From Lagopus muta (lineage: Eukaryota; Chordata; Aves; Galliformes; Phasianidae): a stretch of 64,000 nt of DNA. Position numbers and translations under genes: made by a program. Where the stretch lies: assembly GCF_023343835.1 (NCBI RefSeq), contig NC_064435.1:81602134-81666133 (forward strand). Direction: 5' to 3'. The notes below the pieces were generated by a model. It did not search any database. It was not told the origin of the DNA and saw only the letters and a list, made by a program, of their open reading frames with translations. Below are positions 12,972 through 23,900 of this stretch, piece by piece. The first letter of the stretch is position 1; the number at the start of each line of letters is the position of its first letter.

Positions 12972-13009
12972 AATGTGCAAGCTGCTCAAAAATGTGCAAG
13001 CTGCTCAAA
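12972..13009 (+). repeat. 19-bp tandem duplication before last CDYL exon
   Basis: aatgtgcaagctgctcaaa occurs twice head to tail (12972-12990 and 12991-13009). It ends 30 bp before the acceptor AG of the last coding exon, in the branch-point window. Confidence 0.95.
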
Positions 13010-13039
13010 ACTGAACAAACTCTTCTTTTTCTGGTGTAG

Positions 13040-13198
13040 GTACTTGAAGAATCCAAAGCTCTAGTACGTAATATTATGAAGGTGGACTTGGAACAAGCAA
13101 ATGAAAAAGAGTGTGAAGTTTTGAAGAAAATCTGGGGCTCAGCACAGGGGATGGACTCCATGTTAAAATATCTGCAAAGAAAAATCGATGAGTTCTGA
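13040..13198 (+). CDS. CDYL: CDYL last coding exon
   Basis: Acceptor ctggtgtag ends at 13039; the exon is phase 0 and runs to TGA at 13196-13198. It encodes VLEESKALVRNIMKVDLEQ, ANEKECEVLKKIWGSAQGM and DSMLKYLQRKIDEF. This helical C-terminus is the usual CDYL end (…KYLQRKIDEF), so the protein is complete at this side. No frameshift or premature stop is present in any of the five exons. Confidence 0.97.
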   Translation, partial: VLEESKALVRNIMKVDLEQANEKECEVLKKIWGSAQGMDSMLKYLQRKIDEF

Positions 13199-14830
13199 TG
13201 AGGTGCCCATTGACACTGGAATTGTACTTCTTGGACATCAGGGCAAACAAAATATGCCCGTTTTAAAACCTATATAAACTCACCCCTGGCTCAGCTTGGG
13301 AACAGTAGTAAATCCCTCCTCCCCACCCCCCCCGTTTTATTGTCAAGGGGTATGACAGTACTGTATCACTTAAATTTGAACAAAACTCCTTTCTCCTTGA
13401 TTGTTGTGTGTGTGTGTATATATGCACATGCATAAGGTATGTGCGTGTGCACGTATACATAGCTTTTATATATACAAAGTGTAATGCGTGACAGCGTGTA
13501 CATAGACACATGCACACAGAAGGTAAACAATGACAGAGTGCACTACCCACCATCTCCTTAAAGCCTCTAGTTTTGGTCATCGTTGGCTAGTACTGTATCA
13601 GGCAGAGAATGGATTAAAAAGCAAATGGTGTTGCATTATTTTCTGCGTGGCAGGGAAGTCTGGAATAATGCTTTTCTTTTATCATTAGAATACAGAATCG
13701 AAACGGGTATTAGCCAGCCCTTACTTTCACTGCCCAACAAGTCAGCTAAGATGTAAGGCACTGTCGCAGAAGAAGGTTGACATACCTCAGTGGGACATCT
13801 TAATGTTTTTCAGATGAACTCCTTAAAGCCTAGATCAAAAATATCACCCAAAAGAGAGCATGCTCAGGATTAATGCTTAGGAAACACTCTGCCCTTTCCA
13901 GGGGAGTGGTACAGAGGGGTGGGAGGAAGAGAGCAGGAATGCATTTAATTCTTACCCAGATAACGTGAAGAAACCACTGTCTCATGGGGAAAGGCAATGA
14001 GGAGAAGCAGGGGGAACATGGAGGGGAAAGGAAAAAAAGACAAAAAAAGCTTGTTTTGCAGTATTAGTGAATCACTGAATATCTATGTATGAATATCCTA
14101 AGTTATAAGTTAGTTTTAGTGGGTTTTCAAATAGCCTTTTTTTTTCTTAATAACTACATAAGTGCTTCTGTTGCTGGGTGAGAATACTACTTTATATACA
14201 GTTGTTTGGTTTTTATTTCCTATTTGCTGGTTTAATTGATGTATTACACCAAAAATGCATTTTATGTTCATAAATTTTAGGTTCACTTAGAATATATTAT
14301 TTAATAAGTTAAAATTCTTTTGGCACACTATTAAGTAAAAAAAAACTTTTAAAAAAAAAACTACCTTATATTAGATGTTTAATGTTCTTTGTCTACGCTT
14401 TTTTTATTATTTTAAATATACACTATATACAGTATGGTGTAAAAGAGTGCCCTGTGTAAATAGACCTATTTTGCATTCCTTTCAGGAGTGGTTATTGATT
14501 CCTGACTGCAGATATCTATTATTATTTGGGTATCTGTGCTTGCAATCTTATTGAATGTATTATGAAGAATGGAATAGAAATCAAACCTTATTTTTGTACA
14601 GTTTTGAAGTTTTTACTTGGAACTGACCCACCTCCCCTTCCCAGTGGAGAGCTGTACAGTGTGTAAATCTGCCTTTACCTTGGATTGGTACAGTATTTTT
14701 GCATCTGTGGGACCTACTTTTTTGTTCTAGTAGTTTGAACTATATATAAACTGTACAATCTGTAAAGTTTTTATAGAATAAATATTCAGCTGTGAAAACT
14801 GGTTAAATAAAACTAATATTTCTTAACACA
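13199..14830 (+). other. CDYL: CDYL 3' UTR
   Basis: Follows the CDYL stop. It contains a C-rich patch (13320-13333), a TG-rich/TATA-rich segment (13403-13480), several AU-rich patches and two poly(A) signals near the end. No repeat element is inserted, unlike the flanking introns and gap, which fits a retained UTR of about 1.6 kb. Confidence 0.75.
14777..14811 (+). terminator. CDYL poly(A) signals
   Basis: Two AATAAA hexamers, at 14777-14782 and 14806-14811, about 1.6 kb after the CDYL stop. Cleavage is expected 10-30 bp after either one. Confidence 0.75.
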
Positions 14831-15441
14831 TTTTAAACGTGGTTCTCATACAGTTGTCTTTTTCAAAGGCAGTTCTGATTTTAGAGAAAGCATTGCTTAA
14901 AACATGAAAATTAGTGACCTCATGTTTTCATGTTATTCATGCTTTACTCTGTCAAACATATATAAGCTCTTACTCGTTTCCTTCAGTGAAAACCTGGTTG
15001 TGGTAAACAGCAGTGACATTTTCTCCAAGAAGAGGATGATAACACCTCAGGACAGCCCTTTTCTGGTACCTTGGAAGGGACATTTGGGCACAGGTTGCAG
15101 CTGTTCTGGCTTGAGAATCATTTTTGCTGTCCTTACATACAGGAGAATTTCTCTGAAACAGCAGACTGGACCTAGAGATAGGAAGGAATAGAGATAGGAG
15201 AGGAATTACACCAATCAGAGATCAGTCAATTCAGGTGGAAATTGAATTCCACTTCATTTTGTGCTGCTACTGTCAGTCAGGCTGTTACTATGCCTACAAT
15301 TTGCATATTCAGCTGCAAATAAATTGGAAAAAATCCTTAGTTCAGACCAATTTCTGTACACAATAACAAACCTTACACTTACAAATTGTGCCTTCATTCA
15401 TAAATGTACATATCAGTACATTGAGCTACACAGATGCTGCT
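14831..15441. other. CDYL downstream gap
   Basis: No element recognised. Short open frames on the plus strand have no splice or family support. Confidence 0.5.
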
Positions 15442-15897
15442 TCATAGGAAAATAATGTACAGCCCCATACATATCAGAAAGCATCTTTGGTGCCAATAGT
15501 TACCAATGTGCAAAACTTGCCTATGGAGGGTCTGAGGAATTTCTTCATTCCAGGTCAGAAGCATCCAGCAGAAAATGTAAAATAGTGAAGGCGCAGTTAC
15601 ACTGTTATACTGAAGAAATCATACAGGGAGTAAACAAGGTAGGGCTTATTATTATTTCTTTGGTTCTAGAATGAATATACAGAAGCAACGAATGAAAATC
15701 TTACCCCACAAGAGATGCCCATCCAGCAAGGCAGACTTCCAGAGTTGAAGTAGAACTCTGTGCTCTTTTTTTTAATCAGCCTCCCCTCAAATCTGAATTG
15801 CTGCCATCTATCTCTGTCCACGGGCGCTGTCTCCAATAGCTGCAGGTATGTGAATCTTATGTAGTCTTCTCTTATTATTTCGTATGGTTTCCTAACA
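15442..15897 (-). other. Candidate exon pair of an unidentified minus-strand gene
   Basis: Two minus-strand segments look like joined coding exons. The first, 15705-15897, has acceptor attatttttttccctgcag and donor GGG|GTAAGA. It has one open frame of 64 codons (…PYEIIREDYIRFTYLQLLE… and …RWQQFRFEGRLIKKKSTEF…), starts with one base of a split codon and ends in phase 0. The second, 15442-15609, has acceptor tgtatgatttcttcag, starts in phase 0 and stays open for 55 codons to TGA (15442-15444). Phases agree across the 95-bp intron. I recognise no family. It could also be chance or part of a non-coding transcript. Confidence 0.3.
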
Positions 15898-16765
15898 CTG
15901 CAGGGAAAAAAATAATGATAATTTAAATTATATTGATAAGGAAATGGGAAAAAATAAGGTTCTGTTTCTTCCTCCAAATATCTAATAGGTAACAGAACTT
16001 TACTTTCAGCTGCTCTCAAATAGAACTTCTCTGCCTCAGAAAACTGAGGAGTGTGTACCTGAGTGGAACAGCATTAAGGAGAGTTTAGTCTTTCAAAACT
16101 GTAACAGAACAAAGCCAACACAATGATGTCCTTCTAATAGCAAGCAATAAGACATGAGAATTCATAAGTAAGTGACTTAAGAGCTTTTAAAATGAGTACT
16201 TTCAAGTTGCCTTCACAGAAGTCAGGTCTTTGTCTAGCCTGGTACACTGCAGATACTTGTGGTGTTCTACATAAACTTGCACCACTGCACAGATAAATCA
16301 GGTTTAGCTTCCTGCTGCTTAAAGGCAGCTGCACCCACTGGGGGATTGACTGGGCCCAGGAGAAGGGCTGCTGAAACCAGCATTTCTTCAAAGGCACCTC
16401 ACTTGGAGTCGCAACCTCCCAGAAGCAGTTGTACATGAAGACTGCTTTTCTATGCTGATTCTCTTGTGTAAACAACTTCTGAGCATCATGAGGTTGTTGG
16501 ACCCAGCTGCAAAGCAGGATCATAGAAACAGGATCTTTCTGAATGCTTGAGAGAACTTTCCCATGGTGTTTTGCAGCTTATTTTTGTAATAAGGAAAAAA
16601 AAAAAAAAATCTACATTTTTTTCAACCTGCAGGCATGAAGACAATCATTAAACCTGTTTTGATGTCAGGCATTTAGCCATTGGGCAGAGAATAGGGGATG
16701 ATGGTACTGGAGTATAAATTTGAGACAGGACTGAACCGGCCTTAATCTGACTCCTGAGGCTCCTA

Positions 16766-18073
16766 TCAAGATTGTCTGCTACTTTGCATTGCTGTACTAC
16801 ACAATCTGTGAATGCAAAATTCAATAGAGAAACATCGGTGCTGAGAACAGGGGTTGTGGCAGTACAGTGTAGGAATCTCTCTATGATAGTCTAGTTCTTC
16901 TGAAATAAGTACAGCCACAGGCACTTGAGCAAACAGCAAATGGTAAAGTATGGGCAATTGGGCTGGAGTAAGTCCTCACAAAACATTGCATTACACTTGA
17001 GATCATTTTGAGTTAAATAACACTACTTTTCTCCTGTCAGGAAACAGGACTGGATAAGCCAGAGGTTGAAGAATGTACTTGGAACTGGTAGAAAGCCACA
17101 CACGTACTCATCTCTTGTGTTATTTTGAACAGAAATAGAAAGCACAGCAACATTTTAGCTCTGTGTAAGTTAATCTACAACATACAAAAGGTATTTTGGG
17201 GTAAGCTAAAAGCTAAACTCACCTAGATGTCTTTTCCTTGTTCCAAGTTTCAAATTTGCCCAGACAGCATTTAGAGCAGTTTCCTTCAGTGAGTCCTTTG
17301 CTGTGTTGCTGCTGTCATTGCTAAAGGGTACTTTTCTCTGTACTTCAGAACCTTGTTCTGAAAACGAGGCTCAAGGGAATTAAATCACTTTGTTAGGTGA
17401 GATCCATTTCTTAAAGCTATGCTTACTTGAAATTAATTGAAACACACATAATACTAGAGCTGTAACTGCCTTCCCTTACACTGATACAAATTCATCATGC
17501 CTTTACCCAAAGGTGGGCGGAATTGGACTGTAAACAGCCAGAGAAAGTGGCAGTAAACAGCATTTCTGGATGAGAGAGACCTTCAGTAAAATGGGTCAAT
17601 GACCTACCTCGGTTTGTTGGTTGAAGTTGAAGCACTTCATGTTCTTCTGGGTTCTGACAAGTATGAGTAGGAGGGAGGAGATACCTTTCAACTCATTTAC
17701 AGTTATCCTTATGATTTTTCCATGCTAAGGAACTGCCAGCAGCTGTCAACACTCAGGCTGTCTTACAGTGCTATATCAGAGACTGAGATGGCAACCTTAA
17801 ATCATGCAGCATGAGGGCACAGCTATGCTGAAGATGGCACACGAGTTTTTTTTTTCCTTTCCAAAGATGTAAGCATCAGGATGAGAACCATGATACGGCA
17901 CAAGGCTGCCATGTTGTGTTCAGCATCTTGTATTAAGACAGTACCAAATCCCCTAGGACAGAAATGAGCACAAAGTGACTTGTGTGTTTTGGGCAAGACA
18001 GGAATCATCCTTGACTTTGGTAAAAAGCATAAAGAAAAAGTCTTACTTGTTTCTTCAAGGATAAATAGGATTG
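16766..18073 (-). other. Candidate exon chain of an unidentified minus-strand gene
   Basis: Four minus-strand segments have good splice signals and agreeing phases. 18047-18073 is a 27-nt microexon (acceptor gttttctttag, donor GTAAGA, phase 0-0, QSYLSLKKQ). 17608-17653 has acceptor ctactcatacttgtcag, donor GTAGGT and phase 0-1. 17223-17357 has acceptor cctcgttttcag, donor GTGAGT and phase 2-1, and only one frame is open (…NTAKDSLKETALNAVWANLK…). 16766-16899 has acceptor gtacttatttcag, starts with two bases, and again only one frame is open, to TGA, with a Cys/His-rich stretch (YCHNPCSQHRCF). No homolog is recognised. Possible extra segments lie at 16403-16506 and 20878-20922. Confidence 0.3.
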
Positions 18074-18387
18074 CTAAAGAAAACAAATCTACATGCCTTT
18101 TACATAGTGCCCAAAACTTTGCTTTAGGCTTGGTAGCTTAAAACTTCGTATTTTTCTCCCCAGGATCAAACCCATCAAGCAGCAGAGCAACCCAGTCATC
18201 CTGAATGTAACCAAATGGACTACCAAAGTCGACAGCATATAGGCTCAGTCATTAGTTCCAAATTAACACATTTTACTACATTCCCTGGCTATTTCTTCAG
18301 ACTAAACACACACTAGAAACTACATAATTCTGCACAGAGAAATCAATTCATAATGCTAGAATGAAACAGTATTTCCTAGATACTCTT

Positions 18388-18692
18388 CAAGTCTTTGAAA
18401 GGGTAAATAGTAGAAGGACAAGGAGAAGTGGGTTTATGTTGAAGGAGGGAAGATTGAGGTTGGATTTCAGAGGGAAGTTCTTTACTAGGAGAGTGGTGAC
18501 GTACTGGAACAGTCTGTCCAGAGGTTGTGGATGCCCCATCCCTGGAGGTGTTCAAGGCCAGATTGGATGGGGCCCTGGGAGCCTGGTCTGGTATTAAATG
18601 GGGAGACTGGTGGCCTTGCATGTGGCTGGGGGGTTGGAGATTCATGATCCTTGAGGTCCCTTCCAACCTGAGCCATTCTGTGATTCTGTTTT
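18388..18692 (+). mobile_element. CR1 3' end
   Basis: Plus-strand CR1, 5'-truncated, with the degraded ORF2 end (FERVNSRRTRRSGFMLKEGR) and a full tail ('ttccaacctgagccattctgtgattctg'). Very similar in tail type to the copy at 5646-6064. Confidence 0.9.
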
Positions 18693-20877
18693 CTGAAACT
18701 CCATTATAACCCTATACATCTCCACCAAAAAGTCCTAATTACCAGCCAAAACCCAGAATATTAACACTATTGAAGTGTTGCTTGGCATCCCTACCTCTAA
18801 TCAGTTAATTTTCAATAAATTCATAGTACCACCTGTCTCAGTGGGAGCAGACACTCATACTCAGCCCCTCAACATCGACCCAATCACATGCTGCACCAAA
18901 TGCCTACTGCCAGCAACAATTTCTTGAAATGCAGACGATGCTCCACATACATAAGGTGTATGTATGTGAAGTTCACTGAGCTCGTCAGGCTGGACTGGGA
19001 TCTTTGTCAAACAATTCTATTTTAAAAACAAGAACTGGAAAACCTGCTAAGTCAGGAACAAAGAAAACACATACATAAATCACACTTGCACTCCATCATA
19101 TAAAAATGATAAAGTAAGAAACAATTTTCTTCCAGTGCTAGTTCACATATGGTCTATTGCATCACAGGACTACTGTGTCATAGAAGCATGCTGTGATCAA
19201 ATGCCAAAAGGCAGAGAGATGTTCCCTTTCTTCTCACAACCCCTCTGCTGTTCAGGAAGGATTTTCTTTATTCTAAGTGAGGTTAACAACAAAGCAAAGC
19301 AAGAAGCTTCTAAACAAGATGACCCCTTGAATCAAAGGGATCAAAATAAGAAAGCAAATGGAAGCAACACTGCTCACCCAAGCAAAAGTTTTTTTGCTTG
19401 CTTTGTAGGCCTGATGACCAGTGATGTCAAAACAGGGGTCTGCAAACTGAGCTTTGTGATCTTGTGTTCATTTATGCCAATGTGAAGTTACACTAAAGAA
19501 ACAAATTCAATACATCAATACATCCAAAAGGCAAAGAAAGTCAGGTTTTGATTCCAATTTTCTTAAAACAAAACGAGTTGCTGAATTTTCAGAAACAAAA
19601 AACTAATACAACAGCCTGTAACACTGTGTGTATATAATAAAAACAATACACTATATCAAAACTGTACAGAAGTCCAAGAGAAATTGATCAGCTAAGAATA
19701 AAAGTAATTTTGCTAGTATCTAGAAAGGCACACACAGAATCTGACTTTAGCTGGGAGACTTCAGAAATCCTCAGCAGGATTTTGTACCCCCCAAGAAATT
19801 GCAAGAACATCAGAGTAAAGATCTTTCACAGACCTAAAGACCTTTCAAAGATCTGTTTTTCCTACCTCCCAGCAGCAAGACCAAGCTTTAAGTAGAAAGG
19901 GGTAGAAGAGTTTCAGCCCCAAGAAAGGGAGGCACATGCTCACTGCTCTTTGTTGAAGACTGCATTTGTCAGAGCTGCAGAGCCTCTGGCTGCTTCTCTG
20001 TGGGAAACCCTGGAGAAGTAGGATCTGCTCAGAACTGACATGAAAACGTTAAGACTTTCTTGAAGAAGGAAAGAAGGAAGGCATGAGAAATCCGAGGCAA
20101 GAAGTGCAACTATTCCCAGCAATCATGGCAATTGCAGCTTTCTAAGTTAGGCTGGCCAGATGCCCAGAATGGGTAAGCAACCCTGAACCAGCAGCACTGA
20201 CAAGCATATGGGAGCTGGCACAGCTCAGGAGCGGTGCAAGATGACCTCCAACTTCACAAAAAAAATCTTAGCTACACTTCTAAGCTTTTTTTTTTTTTTT
20301 TTTTTTTAATTGTTGTTTAAATTAATAAACCTAGAATTACTCCAAGATGGTGAAGTTTGGTTTTTCCAACAGTACGAATCTATGACAGAGAAACTTTCAC
20401 AAGCAGTACTAGGAACTCTGAAGGTAGATATCAGGTATCTTTTACTTGATGTCCCATGGTATAAACAAAAATGAATGAGTTTAATTATTTTTAAACAGAG
20501 GATGCTAGAGTGCAATTATTTCATACTGTCACCTGCCCTGCATGGGCTTCTCATGAAAAGATAAGAGTTAATAGAAAGAGTTAATCTGAACAGCAGTGTT
20601 CCTTCTGTAGCTGGAACTATGCATTGCCTGATAAATTTGTAACAAGATGGAAACACAAAGTCACAAAAAGTGGTGTCCATCAGTTTTAGTGAGAGAAGGG
20701 GCAGAAACCATACGATACAGGAGACCATGAAAGGCTGTGCCTTCACATTCTTCCCTGGCTTTCTCATCAGCACTGTGTCCAGCATCACACTTAATGTCCT
20801 TCACCACTCTGCTACATTGCAATTATCCCGCAGTGATCCTGAAGCAGAACTTTAGAGAAGTTCAGAATAGCTCTTAC
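18693..20877. other. Gap between CDYL and RPP40, part 1
   Basis: Mostly unique sequence; a T tract at 20287-20307. Some minus-strand stretches (for example 19943-20106) are open and flanked by splice-like signals, but more than one frame is open and no family is recognised. Nothing is called as a gene. Confidence 0.4.
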
Positions 20878-20922
20878 CAATGACATGCAAAACCATTTGC
20901 CATCTAATGGGGTCAGAAATAC
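20878..20922 (-). other. Isolated candidate 45-nt exon
   Basis: Minus strand: acceptor cctgtgttccttctacag, donor TTG|GTAAGA. The frame reading ISDPIRWQMVLHVI is open, with two leading bases and one trailing base. Splice signals are among the best in this gap, but it is too short to be sure. Confidence 0.25.
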
Positions 20923-23900
20923 CTGTAGAAGGAACACAGGTGTGCTGGAATTCTGACATCATCTTGCTTCACCTATCTGGAGTGGTACCTTACTGGCAAA
21001 ACCCAAGATCTTACAGTGCTCAGGCTCCTTAACTCCCATTCACACATACATAAGATAGCTCATGAGCATTGGTGGCTACGAGCTGCTGGAAATTATACTT
21101 ATTATCCAATTTTAACAGGCTCATCTTCTTAATGATCTTTTTTATGATGAGCGAATAAACAGTCCCTTGGGATCTCATTTTATTTCTCTTCAGGCCTTTT
21201 TAATTTGCTAGTTTCTCAGGCCTTGATGCCAGCTTCCCACATACTCAGAATCACATAAATCACAACTGCATCTAATTTGCATCTTTTCTAATAAGAAAAA
21301 AACAAAGCTTATTTCTCTCTTAGTACTACATCTTTGGACATTCTTCTAAAGTCCCACGGAGCTGCATCCAATTCATAGCAGTACAAAAGTGACTGGAGCA
21401 TAGCAAATCTTTTGGTTGCCTTCATTCCAACCTTAGTTTCTTCTGCTGCCATCTTTCCCACAAGTTCCACTTGATGCCTACTAACACAATGCTCAGCATG
21501 CTGGCTCTAGACTCACTGTTCATGCTACTCTTGACACTTCTCTTTTCCCCAGCCCCCTACCAGCTCAGTGCTTTTTTTATTCTGATGACTCGTGCCAAAC
21601 ACTGAAGTCATAGTTTGAGTCTTCAGTTCACTCACATCCCTCACTCTTATCCTTATTCTATAGCTCCCTCTTCCCTTTCCTTATAAACACTGTCAAGTCT
21701 GAATAATTCCATCTTTTTCAAATCTGTATTTACATAATGGACAGCTGTAATGTATTTTCCTTTTCCTCATCTCACTAAAACCTGGCAGCTCACAACACTC
21801 ACTCCTCGGGCATTTGCACATCTTTGGGGAAAATCTGGAGTTCATAGTGACATGGGGGTTAAGAAATATGAAGCTTATTTTGGCTCTGCCATGATTCCGA
21901 CTCCTAGCAGCCAATTTGCCTCTTTCAAAATGCCATTTTTCAACAAAACCCATGGGCTTCCAGAGTTTAATTCATGCCAAACTGCATGCAGATGAGCAGG
22001 TTCCAGCCAGCTCTCATTTGCCACAAAGCCAACATGTAATACAGCTCCATCCTTGCTTTCAAAAACCTTGTGACAGAATAATTCGTTTAATAGTCCAGAC
22101 TTCTCTTTGGCTAGTTCCCTTCCCAGAAAGCTCCCTCTAGCTCAAGAGTTATTGAAAATGTTTTTCACTATCTCACACAACTATTGTTTTTGACAGTCTG
22201 TCTCAGAATTTCCATGCACCAACATTTTCCACCACTGAGGCAAGCCAGAGCAAAAGAGGAAAAATAAGGCACGATAAATCCATTTTGTACTTTGACCAGT
22301 ACCTCCAAAAAGCGTTCTGTGTGACATTATTCTGCTGACAGCAACATCCTGAGAACAGCCACAGGGACACAGCACAACAGGCATATGTCTGACCACAGGC
22401 AAGGACAAACTTTCTGAACCTTAAGAACAACCAAACAAGTTGGAAAGCACTGGCTTGGGGGAAACATTCTGAAGTGCATTTCCTTTCTCTCTGTCCTTTT
22501 TTCTATCAACAGCAAAACCTTTCCTGGAACTTTACCACGTTTGTGCAAGTCTGTGTTATTTATTTATTTATTAACATTTGGAAGCAATGAAAGGCAGAAG
22601 TGGATTCTTTTTGCACGTTACTACAACACTGGACACAAAACTGCTAGCAGAATATGGGCATTTCATGTCCAGCATCAGAAACGGTTGGAATTTCAGTGAA
22701 GTTCTTTGTACTGCTTCCTTTCTTTCCTATTCCCAAATACCGACTCCTTCAGCAAGAATCCTCAGGAGGTTTATGCAGGACGGTTTTAGTAGAAATCAAT
22801 TTTACCACCCCACCCCCCGCCATAATAAACCTGGCTGTAGTAACTTCCAAACTACAAACACAGCAAAACTTCTGGGGGAGTTAAATCAATAAAAACAAAC
22901 AACAAAAAAAAATCAGCAAAATGGAAATAAATGCAAGTCCACCAGAAGACAGCTACTTATTTCTGCTTAGAACTGTAGAGTTCTTCAAGAAATCTGACAT
23001 AACTCACACTCAAGGCCACACAGAACAGCTCAGAGATCATGAGAGGACAGAGCTCAAGGGCTGACACCAGATGATTTAATCAAAGACATGCCATCCTCAA
23101 TGACACTTAGTTATAAGAAAGTGTACCACAAGTAATTTACAAATCATATATATATGGTAGGCATTCTTCTGTCGTAAGAAAGCAAGGACAAGAGACCAAG
23201 ATGGTTTATTGCAAAGGTAACCAGATTCTTGACTCTCACACAGATGCTGGCACTTGCAGGTCTTCTCTTAGAAGAGGGCAGTATCTGCTCTTCTGATTGG
23301 ACTGGGAATGAAATATATCCAAGTATGGATAGAAGCATTTGGCAGGGTAGGCTATTGTATTTTTACCTTTCCTAATAAAACAACTAGTTTTTAAGAAATT
23401 CAGGAGGCTGTGGAAGAATATGGGAATTCATAGTTTGCACTAAAATCTGAACTGTTAAGATCACTGTTGTGTATACAGAAGTTGTTCTGTTCTGTCCACA
23501 TGGCTCTTATTGAGTTTGGAGAAGTAAAACAGCACATCCTCAACTCATCTCTACTCATCAACACCTCAACTCATCAAAGCTCTATCTTTCTCCTCAATTG
23601 CTATCTAAAAGACCTCCCTTAGGCAAAATTTATCATGTTAAATCTCAGTCCAAGACCAACTTCTAATTTATTCTAGTTTTTTTCCTTATCCACCTTTACT
23701 TTTTTATTGTTACTGAAATTTAATTAGGGGGAAAGAGGGCAAAACAGCCATTTTAGAGCAGTAATTGTGTGAACTTGCACACTTCATTGTGCTCTTACTT
23801 TGCCCTCATAGCTTACAGGGATGAGAACTTCTGACACTTTGAACAAAATCTTCCTCATAAAGCTATTTCTATGCTATCGAAAAGTCTCTATCAAACCTCT

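Noticed and set aside
16403..16506. Candidate exon joining the two minus-strand chains
   Set aside because: Good acceptor and donor, but its phases (1 in, 1 out in the best frame) fit neither neighbour, so it was not added to the chain.
20306..20515. Open frames on both strands around 20,330-20,520
   Set aside because: Both strands are open, the acceptor for the plus frame is poor, and no family is recognised.
21693..21953. Cys-rich minus-strand frame resembling a zinc-finger (CPLCKYRFE)
   Set aside because: Cys spacing does not fit a known finger and splice signals are poor.
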